DNA of 64,000 nt from Mesorhizobium japonicum MAFF 303099 (GTDB lineage Bacteria; Pseudomonadota; Alphaproteobacteria; Rhizobiales; Rhizobiaceae). Below, one piece after another: positions 9,089 through 16,960 of this stretch; positions within the stretch are counted from its first letter, which is position 1; each line of letters opens with the position of its first letter. The notes below the pieces were generated by a model, which worked only from the letters and a program-made list of their open reading frames with translations, ran no database searches and was not told where the DNA came from. Made by a program: the position numbers and the translations under genes. The DNA lies in the NCBI RefSeq assembly GCF_000009625.1, contig NC_002678.2:4930001-4994000 (forward strand), written 5' to 3'.

Positions 9089-10495
9089 ATGCGGTTGAGC
9101 AATCTGGGAACCGAGCAACTCAGAGAGAAGGATCGAAGCTTCGTCTTTCATCCGTCCACGCATCTGGCCAAGCACAGCCGAGGCGAGACCCCAAATCGGA
9201 TCATGGCCGGTGCGGAAGGCGTGTACATCTGGGATACCGAAGGCCGAAAGAGCCTCGACGGTTTCGGTGGGCTCTACTGCGTCAATATGGGATATGGCTG
9301 CACGGAAATTGCCGAGGCCATTGCCAGGCAAGCACACGAATTGCCGTTCGCCCATGTCTATGCAAGTCAAGGAACAGAGCCAGTCGCCCTCTTGGCAGAG
9401 GCCGTCGTCGAATATTTTGGCCAGAACATGCGAAGGGTCTTTTTCGGCCTTTCCGGCTCCGACGCCAACGAAACCAACATCAAGCTGGTCTGGTACTACA
9501 ACAACATTCTGGGCCGCCCCGAAAAGAAGAAGATCATCTCGCGACATCGCGGTTATCATGGGTCTGGGCTGGTCACCGGGAGCCTGACAGGCCTTGCCTT
9601 CTTCCATAATTTCTTCGACCTGCCGCTCGATTTGGTGCGCCATACCACGACGCCGCACCACTATCGCCAGGCGCATGACGGCGAAAGTGAGCAAGCGTTC
9701 TCGACACGCTGCGCGGATGAACTTGAAGGCCTTATCCTCGCTGAAGGCCCGGAGACCGTCGCAGCTTTTATCGGCGAGCCGGTGCTTGGGACAGGCGGTA
9801 TCGTTCCACCCCCAAAAGGATACTGGACCGCGATCCAAGGCGTGCTCGACAAGTACGATATCCTGCTGATCGCCGACGAGGTGGTCTGCGGGTTTGGACG
9901 AACCGGTGAGCAATTCGGTTCCCACCTCTATGGCATGCGGCCGGACTTCGTGACCATCGCCAAGGGTTTGAGTTCCGCCTACCTGCCCATCTCCGGGTCA
10001 ATCATTGGCGACCGCGTCTGGTCGGTCTTGGAACAAGGAACAGAGAAGCACGGCGCTCTCGGCCACGGCTGGACATATTCAGGTCACACGCTTTGCGCTG
10101 CGGCCGCGCTCGCCAATATTCGACTCCTAAAGGAAAGAAATATCCTGGAGCATGTCCGCGATGTCGGACCGTATTGGCATGCCCGTATGAATGCCGAACT
10201 GGCGGGACACCCCATCGTCGGAGAGGTTCGTGGTGTCGGAATCCTCGCCGCCGTAGAGCTGATGCGAGATCCAAAGCAGAGAATACCGTTTGAATCCGAT
10301 CTTCAGGTCGGCGTTCGCGCCGCCGCTGCTCTGTTCGAGAATGGTGTCATCGGCCGTGCCATGCCACACGGCGATATCCTCGGCTTTGCCCCGCCTTTGA
10401 TCATCACCCGTAAGGAGATCGACATAATCGTCGACGCAACCGCGAAATCAGTCGAGACGACCTATCGCGCGCTGAAGGCCGAGGGTGCGATATGA
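9089..10495 (+). CDS. Class III aminotransferase (PLP-dependent)
   Basis: A 468-residue class III (omega-type) aminotransferase. GLSGSDANETNIKL is the phosphate-binding region, LLIADEVVCGFGRTG carries the Asp that holds the pyridine nitrogen, and IAKGLSS contains the PLP Lys292. ATG 9089 follows GAGGAGAGG, a strong ribosome-binding site. Close relatives include putrescine-pyruvate, taurine-pyruvate and diaminobutyrate/DoeD-type enzymes. With the DoeB-like deacetylase, semialdehyde dehydrogenase and Lrp regulator nearby, transamination of diaminobutyrate is one reasonable proposal; it is inferred from context only. Confidence 0.9.
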   Translation: MRLSNLGTEQLREKDRSFVFHPSTHLAKHSRGETPNRIMAGAEGVYIWDTEGRKSLDGFGGLYCVNMGYGCTEIAEAIARQAHELPFAHVYASQGTEPVALLAEAVVEYFGQNMRRVFFGLSGSDANETNIKLVWYYNNILGRPEKKKIISRHRGYHGSGLVTGSLTGLAFFHNFFDLPLDLVRHTTTPHHYRQAHDGESEQAFSTRCADELEGLILAEGPETVAAFIGEPVLGTGGIVPPPKGYWTAIQGVLDKYDILLIADEVVCGFGRTGEQFGSHLYGMRPDFVTIAKGLSSAYLPISGSIIGDRVWSVLEQGTEKHGALGHGWTYSGHTLCAAAALANIRLLKERNILEHVRDVGPYWHARMNAELAGHPIVGEVRGVGILAAVELMRDPKQRIPFESDLQVGVRAAAALFENGVIGRAMPHGDILGFAPPLIITRKEIDIIVDATAKSVETTYRALKAEGAI

Positions 10496-11169
10496 ACATG
10501 CGAGTGCCGACGGAAGCGACCCCCGGGTTCGACGCCGTCCCGGGTAAAGTGGTCCTTGGGAGGAACTTCCAACGGACCAAACGCTTTGACGTCAGGCTGG
10601 CGTTAGGACTGGTCGCCCATTGGTGACGAGGGGTTGACAGCGCATTTCGCGCCGAGCCGACCGAAACCGCTAAACGTGAAGCCGTCAGATTCTAAGCATG
10701 CTTCGGATAACTTCGATCTCAAGCGATAACCAAATCAGTTCTGCCGCCGCTGTCCTGTTGCCCAACGATCAGGGTGTTTGTGCGGCGCGCCCTGCCGGTG
10801 TCCCTCCCCACCGGCAGGGCGCCTTTTTTGACCCGCTGGATCTCGGTGCCCCATTGGATCTGGGTGATTGTAGCGCGTCCGCAATCGATAGTTCGAGAAG
10901 GAGGTCATCTGCATATCCGGATGGCACATCGAGCTTCGATATTTCTACGACACCAGGGAAACCACCCACAATCGCAGCTTCGGACCCGCGGCTTGCGGCA
11001 GCCGGCGTCGAGGTCGCATCCACCTGCTTTCATATGATCGAAGGTCCGGGGAGTAGTCACCGTGGTGAATTTTCTCCAGCGTCGAATATCTTGGGGGGCG
11101 AGTCTTCTCGCCGTAGCTGCCAAGAAGCCAGAAAGTCCCATGTCTAATTGAAAACAGCCGCAGGAGAAA
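10496..11169. other. Non-coding gap before traR
   Basis: No gene is recognised in these 674 bases on either strand. The gap separates the catabolic block from the transfer-control genes and contains the strong terminator listed next. Several short open frames exist, none with a family signature. Confidence 0.6.
10787..10829 (+). terminator. Strong intrinsic terminator
   Basis: A perfect 14-bp stem, GCGCCCTGCCGGTG at 10787-10800 pairing with CACCGGCAGGGCGC at 10809-10822, encloses an 8-base loop and is followed by C and six T. It should stop plus-strand transcription about 340 bp ahead of traR, insulating the quorum-sensing genes from the catabolic block. Confidence 0.9.
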
Positions 11170-11895
11170 ATGCAGCTCGTCTTCGAAACATTGCTGGAAC
11201 AGTTGTCTTTGAGCGTTGATGAAGTCGACTTCCATAACGCACTGGCCAGCGCCGCTGGCGCCTTCGACATTCCCGCATTCGCCTATCTGTCTCTGGTGTC
11301 TGATCGCGTCACAAAACCCAGGCTGATATCGAACTATCATTCTGGCTGGACGTCGCACTACTTGCGCCACCAATATGAAAGGATCGACCCGGTCATAGAA
11401 TGGGCAAGATGCAGCGAATGTCCCTTTCAGTGGGGACCGGGATTGGGCCATGCCGGCATTTCAACGCGGCAGCAACAGCTTTTCGATGAGGCTGCCGAAT
11501 TCGGCATCTGCTGCGGACTGACGATACCACTTGTTGATCGCCGCGGCGGTGTCGCTGCGATGACCTTCGCGGCAGACAGGCTCGATCCGACCTTCCTGCG
11601 CGTCGCCGAGCAGTATGAGCAGGCGCTCGAGATTATGGCGATGTGCTTTCACATTGGCGTTCGCCGCAAGCTTGCGCGTGGTCTGGCGGTGGATGGTGTT
11701 TCGTTGACGCCCCGTGAGTACGAATGCCTGGAGTGGACGGCGAAGGGTAAGTCCGCATGGGAGATCGGCTGTATCCTGGGGATCAAGGAGCGCACGGCCG
11801 CTTTCCATTTGGACAATGCCAAGAAGAAGCTCGGCGTCCGCACCAAAAATCAGGCAGTGACACTGCTGGCCTCCTCACGATCATCAATTCTCTGA
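11170..11895 (+). CDS. traR: TraR-like LuxR-family quorum-sensing activator
   Basis: A 241-residue LuxR regulator. Residues about 1-165 form the autoinducer-binding domain with the conserved residues Trp, Tyr and Asp in SGWTSHYLRHQYERIDPV and a WGPG motif; residues about 176-240 are the LuxR helix-turn-helix beginning at LTPREYECLEWTAKGKSAWE. The ribosome-binding site GGAGAA precedes ATG 11170. It is followed directly by traI, the arrangement of traR-traI1 in ICEMlSymR7A, where TraR with acyl-homoserine lactone activates traI1 and the excision activator gene. In that system the antiactivator QseM binds TraR; a qseM-like gene is found here at 13.5 kb. Confidence 0.92.
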   Translation: MQLVFETLLEQLSLSVDEVDFHNALASAAGAFDIPAFAYLSLVSDRVTKPRLISNYHSGWTSHYLRHQYERIDPVIEWARCSECPFQWGPGLGHAGISTRQQQLFDEAAEFGICCGLTIPLVDRRGGVAAMTFAADRLDPTFLRVAEQYEQALEIMAMCFHIGVRRKLARGLAVDGVSLTPREYECLEWTAKGKSAWEIGCILGIKERTAAFHLDNAKKKLGVRTKNQAVTLLASSRSSIL

Positions 11896-11914
11896 GGGAC
11901 AGAATCCCTTTTTG
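11895..11914 (+). terminator. Short terminator-like hairpin after traR
   Basis: AGGGA (11895-11899) pairs with TCCCT (11905-11909) across a 5-base loop, followed by a run of T. The 5-bp stem is short. It could separate traR transcription from the regulated traI transcript that starts downstream. Confidence 0.4.
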
Positions 11915-11919
11915 ATCTA

Positions 11920-11937
11920 CCTGTACAAATGCACAGG
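11920..11937 (+). promoter_or_regulatory. tra-box-like TraR operator upstream of traI
   Basis: The 18-bp stretch CCTGTACAAATGCACAGG is an imperfect palindrome (14 of 18 positions symmetric) whose CTGTnCAnnTGnACAG-like pattern resembles tra/lux-type boxes. It ends 58 bp before the traI start and lies in the only gap between traR and traI, where TraR sites are found in related elements. Confidence 0.7.
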
Positions 11938-11995
11938 CAGTCGCGGCATGAAGGTTCGCCTCCAATGGCAGGGTCATACCTGCGAGGAGACCATC

Positions 11996-12637
11996 ATGAT
12001 TGAGCTTATTGCGCCCGGCTGGTACGGCGCGTTTGCTGACGAACTTCACGAAATGCACCGCCTGCGCTACCGCGTCTTTAAGGAACGGCTGGACTGGAAC
12101 GTGCGCACGACCGGCGGCTTCGAGATCGATTCATTCGATTCCCTGAAACCGCACTATCTCGTGTTGCGCGATTCCGCCGGTCGCGTCAGGGGCGGCGTAC
12201 GCCTTCTGCCCTCGACGGGGCCGACGATGCTGCGAGATGTCTTTTCGAGGCTGTTGGAAGGGAGAGCGGCACCCGAGGAACCGAGTGTCTGGGAAAGCAG
12301 CCGTTTCGCCCTTGATCTCCCACCGTCTGCACCGAAGGACAGTGGGAGTATAGCTGTTGCCACCTATGAACTTCTCGCTGGCATGATCGAGTTCGGTTTG
12401 TCACGGCTACTCACCCATATCGTCACGGTTACGGATTTGCGCATGGAGCGAATCCTGCGTCGCGCCGGGTGGCCGCTGGACCGGATCGGTCCGCCCCAGA
12501 CAATCGGCACCACGTGCGCCGTTGCCGGCTGTTTGGATGTCTCAGAGGAGAGCCTTGCTGCGGTCCGCCACAATGGCGGTCTTGGCGGTCCCGTACTGTG
12601 GGCCGGTGCTCTGCACGGGCGCCTGACATGGTTATGA
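11996..12637 (+). CDS. traI: Acyl-homoserine-lactone synthase TraI
   Basis: A 213-residue autoinducer synthase that makes N-acyl-homoserine lactone from S-adenosylmethionine and acyl-ACP. The N-terminal conserved residues are all present: Arg in MHRLRYRVFKERLDW with Trp, then FEIDSFD and RLLPSTGP, followed by VWESSRFA. The start ATG 11996 has GAGGAG 7 bp upstream; it gives the usual M-x-x-L N-terminus. The stop overlaps the start of the next gene, suggesting translational coupling with the fseA-like genes. Confidence 0.93.
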   Translation: MIELIAPGWYGAFADELHEMHRLRYRVFKERLDWNVRTTGGFEIDSFDSLKPHYLVLRDSAGRVRGGVRLLPSTGPTMLRDVFSRLLEGRAAPEEPSVWESSRFALDLPPSAPKDSGSIAVATYELLAGMIEFGLSRLLTHIVTVTDLRMERILRRAGWPLDRIGPPQTIGTTCAVAGCLDVSEESLAAVRHNGGLGGPVLWAGALHGRLTWL

Positions 12638-12969
12638 TAGGGAATGACGCCGACTGGCCGGACTGGCAAGATGAGAAATCCTATCGCTACACGCGGCACC
12701 TGACGCGACGCGGCTGGGCCTGGGAATTCCTACGGCGCAATCCGGCCTTCCAGCGTGACTGCAGGCTCTCGCTTGAGCAGGCAGAATTTGCAGAAAGGTG
12801 GTTCGAGGTAGAAGTGGTGAGATCGTCGCTCGATCTCACGCAGTGGGGGCTCCTTTTTCGCAGGCTCGTTGAGGCGCGATGCGGCTGTTTTCTGGTGCTT
12901 CCGCCAATGCCCGCATGTTCTGCCGCTCATTGCGGAAAAGGCATTGTCGGCCGAAACGCTTTCGTTTGA
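12628..12969 (+). CDS. FseA N-terminal half (Msi172-like, DUF6499)
   Basis: A 113-codon frame overlapping the end of traI by 10 bp (an in-frame ATG at 12634 is an alternative start). DWPDWQDEKSYRYTRHLTRR followed by WAWEFLRRNP is the typical N-terminal domain that precedes DUF2285 in rhizobial regulators. In ICEMlSymR7A the gene after traI1, msi172, is joined to msi171 by programmed +1 ribosomal frameshifting to make FseA, the activator of the excisionase gene. Here the downstream half lies in the +1 frame in the same way. Beyond about residue 80 this frame no longer looks like the family. Confidence 0.85.
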   Translation: MVMIGNDADWPDWQDEKSYRYTRHLTRRGWAWEFLRRNPAFQRDCRLSLEQAEFAERWFEVEVVRSSLDLTQWGLLFRRLVEARCGCFLVLPPMPACSAAHCGKGIVGRNAFV

Positions 12970-13429
12970 TCTCGCTGCATTGCCATGTCGGGCAGCACTC
13001 GTGATCACGGCGGACGGTTCCCAGCATGTCATGCTGCGAAATGCTCACCGGGATTTACAACTGGCTGTGGAGGGCGCGGACGTTTTGCGCCCCGTTCGCC
13101 TTTCCGTCGACGCGATCTGGCCCGCCGATCGGATGAGACATCACCTGAATGCGCTCGAATGCCTCAATGCTCTTCACGCGACCGGGCAACTTCCCGACAG
13201 GCTGTTTCCGCCCGAAGCGCGCGCCAGCCGTCTGCGCTTTGTCCTCCAGGCGCTTGACGGCTCGCTGGCCGGGGCATCGCACCGCCAAATCGCACTGGCC
13301 CTGTTGGGCCGACAACGCGTCCAGGCCGACTGGACGGATCCGCGCAACCACCTTCGCGATCGCATTCGCCGTGCCGTCCGGCGCGGTCACATGCTCATGG
13401 ATCGCGGCTATCAGGATTTCCTCGCCTGA
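12869..13429 (+). CDS. FseA C-terminal half (Msi171-like, DUF2285)
   Basis: This frame is shifted by +1 relative to the preceding one and is open from 12821. AAVFWCF begins the family region, and the C-terminal DUF2285 domain spans LRFVLQALDGSLAGASHRQI to LMDRGYQDFLA. The only early start codon is TTG 12869 with no ribosome-binding site, so translation as the second half of a frameshift fusion is more likely than separate initiation. A fusion would be about 266 residues. The shift must occur between 12821 and 12969, most likely around 12850-12880 where the two family-like stretches meet. Confidence 0.83.
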   Translation: MRRDAAVFWCFRQCPHVLPLIAEKALSAETLSFDLAALPCRAALVITADGSQHVMLRNAHRDLQLAVEGADVLRPVRLSVDAIWPADRMRHHLNALECLNALHATGQLPDRLFPPEARASRLRFVLQALDGSLAGASHRQIALALLGRQRVQADWTDPRNHLRDRIRRAVRRGHMLMDRGYQDFLA

Positions 13430-13459
13430 TGGTGATTGCAATAGCCCACCTGGAGCCGC

Positions 13460-13711
13460 TCAGCGCGCGAACAGTTCTTTGTATCCAGTCGTAACCATCC
13501 AGTTTGCCCGACCGAGATGGCTGCGAACCGCCATTCGAGCGCGCTCAGGTTCTCGCACCGGATCGATGCCGAGGACGAGCTGCGCCATTTCGTCCTCGGT
13601 GGCATCGTCGGCGGACGCGTCCAGGAGCCTCATATAGACAGTGAAGTGCTCGTTGTCGTAGGCGGTCAGGCGGTCCGACCACGGGACTTCGTCTTGAACT
13701 TTGGTTTTCAT
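13460..13711 (-). CDS. qseM: QseM-like antiactivator (DUF2285)
   Basis: An 83-residue small protein on the minus strand, convergent with the fseA-like genes. It is a single DUF2285 domain (EHFTVYMRLLDAS, then RARMAVRSHLGRANWMVTTG and YKELFAR). The size, domain and divergent XRE partner match QseM of ICEMlSymR7A, which binds both TraR and FseA and blocks transfer in most cells. The ATG at 13711 has GAGGTCGCG upstream. An upstream in-frame extension to 13780 overlaps the operator region and is not preferred. Confidence 0.88.
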   Translation of the reverse strand: MKTKVQDEVPWSDRLTAYDNEHFTVYMRLLDASADDATEDEMAQLVLGIDPVREPERARMAVRSHLGRANWMVTTGYKELFAR

Positions 13712-13788
13712 CGCGACCTCCTGGGGTTCGGGTTTGTCGTCATCGGATGGGGCAAGACATCTCCTCGTTGGGCTAATCATATTGAATA

Positions 13789-13817
13789 GGAACGATCGTT
13801 CCTAGAACGATAGTTCC
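13789..13817. promoter_or_regulatory. Tandem QseC-type operators
   Basis: Two inverted repeats stand one base apart: GGAACGATCGTTCC at 13789-13802 (a perfect 14-bp palindrome) and AGAACGATAGTTCC at 13804-13817. Both share GAAC-N4-GTTC. They lie in the 126-bp divergent gap between qseM and qseC, 21 bp upstream of the qseC ATG. In the related ICE the XRE protein QseC controls both promoters from two adjacent sites of different strength; the perfect and imperfect copies here suggest the same logic. Confidence 0.85.
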
Positions 13818-13837
13818 GGTTCTGGTCCCTTCTTGCC

Positions 13838-14047
13838 ATGGACCTCAAAGAGGTCATGGCGATCAACATGCGTCGTTTGCGCCATGATCAGGATCTGACG
13901 CAGGAAGAATTGGCTGCCCGCGCAGAGCTGAGCATGCGCTATGTGGGCTCGATCGAGCGTGCTCGTGTTTCCGCAAGCGTCAGTGTGCTTGGCCAGCTCG
14001 CAAAAGCGCTTGACGTTGATCCTTGTGAGTTGATTAGGCCGCAGTAA
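13838..14047 (+). CDS. qseC: QseC-like XRE regulator
   Basis: A 69-residue protein that is little more than one XRE helix-turn-helix (NMRRLRHDQDLTQEELAARA, then YVGSIERARVSASV). It is transcribed away from qseM across the tandem operators, as in ICEMlSymR7A where QseC represses or activates qseM and sets the on/off state of quorum sensing. No Shine-Dalgarno sequence is evident close to ATG 13838; transcripts with very short leaders would be compatible with the operator position. Confidence 0.88.
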   Translation: MDLKEVMAINMRRLRHDQDLTQEELAARAELSMRYVGSIERARVSASVSVLGQLAKALDVDPCELIRPQ

Positions 14048-14089
14048 CAAAGGCGATCCGGCCCATCCCGGATTGCCCCAATCGCTTTT

Positions 14090-14190
14090 GATGGCGCGCA
14101 GCCGGCCGCCGGTGAACTGAGCCCGCTTTCTTCGACTTGGATCTAGACCATTCGGCTTCGCTCCCTGGCGCAGCTTTCGTGACCTACAGC
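14090..14190. repeat. Diverged copy (R4) of the island repeat
   Basis: GTGAACTGAGCCCGCTTTCT and CGGCTTCGCTCCCTGGCGC correspond to the conserved parts of the repeats at 34930, 40936 and 48060, in the same order, with a divergent centre. It fills most of the gap between qseC and the next XRE gene; nothing else is seen in 14048-14349. Confidence 0.65.
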
Positions 14191-14349
14191 GCTGACCTTG
14201 AGCGATAATCATCGTCAGATTGCATCCGCGAAGTCGCGATCCCTAACAGCAGGTAGTTCGGGCAAAGTCGATGCTCGTGCGAGTTGCTCCTTAAGTTTGT
14301 AGAGTATACTCCGTGGTGAAATCCTCAACAAGAGGGTGGCCTCTCGCGT

Positions 14350-14565
14350 ATGGGAATCCGAGAGGTCTTTGCCCGCAATCTGCGTAGGCTTCGCGAGAAA
14401 AAGAAGCTGTCCCAGGAGGCGCTGGCACATGAAGCTGGTGTTGATCGAACCTACATCAGCGCTCTTGAGCGCAGTGTATATGCTGCTACCATCGACATGG
14501 TCGAGAAGCTCGCTACGGTGCTGGAGGTTGAGCCGGCAACGCTGCTCGATCCGCGATCTGAATAG
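14350..14565 (+). CDS. Small XRE-family regulator
   Basis: A 71-residue single-domain helix-turn-helix protein (NLRRLREKKKLSQEALAHEA, DRTYISALERSVYAATIDMV). It resembles QseC in size and layout but is a different paralogue. It stands 12 bp ahead of another XRE gene, so both may be co-transcribed. Its targets are unknown; a role in ICE gene control is a fair guess from location. Confidence 0.82.
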   Translation: MGIREVFARNLRRLREKKKLSQEALAHEAGVDRTYISALERSVYAATIDMVEKLATVLEVEPATLLDPRSE

Positions 14566-14577
14566 ACTTAAGCACTG

Positions 14578-14823
14578 ATGCCGGCATCCCTTCGTTCGCC
14601 CCGCCAACGCCGGCTGCTGGAACAGCTGATAGCGGCGCGCAAGAACAAGGGCTTAACCCAGGCCAAGGTTGCCGAAGCGCTTCGCCGCCCGCAGTCTTTC
14701 GTGGCCAAGTATGAGGGCGGTGAATGTCGCATGGACGTCATTGAGTTCCTCGATGTAGCGGAAGCGCTCGAAATCGACCCTTGCGAGGTTCTCGCACGTG
14801 TGCGTCGCTTGCGTGATCGATAG
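14578..14823 (+). CDS. Small XRE-family regulator
   Basis: An 81-residue XRE protein (RRLLEQLIAARKNKGLTQAK, QSFVAKYEGGECRMDVIEFL). Such proteins often begin with this LRSPRQRRLLEQL stretch in Mesorhizobium ICEs. A decayed paralogue of this very gene is found at 24487-24640. It follows the previous XRE gene after 12 bp. Confidence 0.82.
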   Translation: MPASLRSPRQRRLLEQLIAARKNKGLTQAKVAEALRRPQSFVAKYEGGECRMDVIEFLDVAEALEIDPCEVLARVRRLRDR

Positions 14824-14939
14824 CTTGTGCTGCTTGGCAAGCGACAAGTCACCAAAATCGTAGCCCTGGATTTGCTGCACCCCGGCGGCAGATGGTTCGG
14901 GCACATCGATGGCATAACTCAATGGCTTTGACTTGCTGA

Positions 14940-15107
14940 CCTTCGCATGGAGCGCGCAAGCTGGTCGGACGAAATGCACGCAGGATCAGGAAGAAGGCCG
15001 GCTTTACGCAGAAGCAGCTTGCCGAGATCTCCGGCTTCAGCCAGCAGTACATCAGCGGGCTGAAGAAGGGCAACAGGAACCCCACTATCGTCACGTCCTC
15101 CGTGTAG
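14940..15107 (+). pseudogene. XRE helix-turn-helix remnant
   Basis: A short open stretch reads NARRIRKKAGFTQKQLAEIS then GFSQQYISGLKKGNRNPTIV before a stop. It is a clear XRE helix-turn-helix but has no plausible start codon in frame after the preceding stop at 14937, and the C-terminal helices are cut. It is the third XRE-type unit in a row. Confidence 0.6.
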
Positions 15108-15129
15108 CCATATCGATCTGGTGCGACCT

Positions 15130-15510
15130 GACTGACCAGGGGTTAAGCGCTATTGGAGATGGCGCCGACGCGCCGCGGACATTTCGAACGCCGTATCCGT
15201 CGTGTAGATGATGTTGCGCACACTCGGAGGCGAAGAACGGCACGACGTGCTGGCAGCCGCGCCGCCAGCTCTGGATGATCGCCGGGTATCGCCGACCTCG
15301 AAGTCTTCCAGAGCCTTCATGCCGGCTTAGCGTCCGCCCCCCCGCAGATGGCGCTGAGCGTCGGCACAACGGTTTCGCGACCTTCCGCGACACGAACTCA
15401 AGCAGATGGCGGATCAGGTGCACGATGCATATGTGGACGGCCTCCTCCCTGCAAGATGTTGGGCAGCGGTTTGATCCCATCGCTTGCGATCATATGTCCG
15501 GCCTCTGATT
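15130..15510 (-). pseudogene. IS256-family transposase remnant
   Basis: On the minus strand CIVHLIRHLLEFVSRK and then RYPAIIQSWRRGCQHVVPFF match the conserved middle of IS256 (mutator-type) transposases, but in shifted frames and without the ends. The remaining gap to 15709 shows nothing else recognisable. Confidence 0.7.
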
Positions 15511-15709
15511 GCGGTCGTACATGACCGCGGGCCAAGATGGTTTCCGCAACATGAGTTCCAAACAGGTTTTGCGGCCTTTTGAGAGCCTTGCATCGTACGG
15601 ATTGTCTCACGTTTCGGATCGATCGATCACACCAACTGCTCGTTTCCCGCAAGTTCGGGTTCAGCCTACCAAGGTCGCGTCACATTGTGCTCCCCTGGAT
15701 GACTGATCT

Positions 15710-16753
15710 CTATGCTGCCTGGCCATAAGCCGACAATGCAGCGTTGGGATTGTATCGTTCGCCGGTGACCATCAGCTTCCAGGCGACGCGGGCGATTTTA
15801 TTGGCTAGCGCCACAGCGACGAGCTTCGGCGGTTTGCGGTTGAGCATGTCCAGCAGCCATGGGGACGCATTCTTCCCGCGGTCCTCCCGAACATGCCGGA
15901 GGACAGCGGTGGCGCCCGCGACGAGCACGCTTCGCAGATTTTCATCGCCAGCTCGGGTGATCACGCCAAGCCTGACCCTGCCAGCTGTCGAGTGATCCTT
16001 CGGCGTCAGGCCAAGCCAAGCCGCGAAGTGCCGCCCTGATCGGAACGTCTCGGGCGCCGGGGTCTTCATGACCATCATCAATGCGCCGATCGGTCCGACG
16101 CCAGGAATCCGTGTCAGGCGTCGACTGCATTCGTTTGTGCGATGCCACGCCATCAGCCGTGCTTCGACCTTTTCGATTTCGTCCTCCAGCCGATCATATT
16201 CGCGGCCGTGCAGCCCAAACAGTTCACGTGCCAGTTCAGGCAGCGTTTCATCAGTCGCGATACGCTCGAGCAATGATCTGACCTTCGATGTACCTGTGGC
16301 AGCGATCAATCCGAACTCGGCAGCGTATCCGCGGATGGCGTTGGCAAGTTGCGTGCGATTGCGAACCAGTCGGTCACGCATGCCGACCAGCATCAAAGCC
16401 GCCTGGTTGTCGGTGGTTTTTACCCGAACGAAGCGCATCGTCGGGCGGCTTACCGCTTCGCAAAGAGCCTCCGCATCGGCCGCGTCGTTCTTGCCGCGCT
16501 TTACGTACGGTTTGACATATTGCGGCGGGATCAGTTTCACGTCATGGCCAAGCGCCTCAAGCAGGCGGGCCCAATGATGCGATCCGCCGCACGCTTCGAG
16601 CGCGACCACCGTTGGCGCCGCCCTCTCGAAGAAAGCCACCATCTCCTTACGCCGCATTTTTTTGCGCAGCACGACCTCTTCGGCTGCATTCACACCATGC
16701 AGTTGAAAGACGTGCTTTGACGTGTCCATGCCAATTCGAATAATTTGCTCCAC
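15710..16753 (-). CDS. IS110-family transposase
   Basis: A 347-residue IS110-type transposase/recombinase. GMDTSKHVFQLHGV holds the first acidic residue of the N-terminal DEDD RuvC-like domain; KNDAADAEAL follows; the C-terminal transposase_20 domain contains RLTRIPGVGPIGALMM and HFAAWLGLTPKDHSTAGR. The start is GTG 16753 with AGGAGA 7 bp upstream. The frame appears intact and may be functional. It is placed between two fragments of IS256 transposase. IS110 elements usually lack terminal inverted repeats, so the element ends could not be fixed. Confidence 0.9.
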   Translation of the reverse strand: MEQIIRIGMDTSKHVFQLHGVNAAEEVVLRKKMRRKEMVAFFERAAPTVVALEACGGSHHWARLLEALGHDVKLIPPQYVKPYVKRGKNDAADAEALCEAVSRPTMRFVRVKTTDNQAALMLVGMRDRLVRNRTQLANAIRGYAAEFGLIAATGTSKVRSLLERIATDETLPELARELFGLHGREYDRLEDEIEKVEARLMAWHRTNECSRRLTRIPGVGPIGALMMVMKTPAPETFRSGRHFAAWLGLTPKDHSTAGRVRLGVITRAGDENLRSVLVAGATAVLRHVREDRGKNASPWLLDMLNRKPPKLVAVALANKIARVAWKLMVTGERYNPNAALSAYGQAA

Positions 16754-16799
16754 GGGGCGGTCTCCTTTGCTTGAGGTCTCCGATGACCTCATTCTGGCA

Positions 16800-16960
16800 C
16801 ATTGATGCCGTGCAGGAGGCCGTCCACACCAACAGGTCTGGACCACGGTCTGCGGGAAGACGGCGTTGATCGCCTCCCTCTCGGCGAAGGAGTTCGCCAG
16901 CTTGCCGTCTTACCAGCACCTCGCCAATCTCGTTGCGTTCATGTTTAGGCACTGCAACAG
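16800..16960 (-). pseudogene. IS256-family transposase fragment
   Basis: On the minus strand a frame reads REAINAVFPQTVVQTC, which is the IS256 motif just before the CIVHLIR block found at 15.4 kb. It abuts the IS110 element. TGTGGACGGCCTCCT occurs both here (near 16820) and near 15435, so the IS110 element probably entered an IS256-like copy. Nothing is recognised between 16960 and 17159. Confidence 0.6.

Noticed and set aside
8912..9925. 337-codon minus-strand frame opposite the aminotransferase
   Set aside because: Shadow of a clear class III aminotransferase; no signature of its own.
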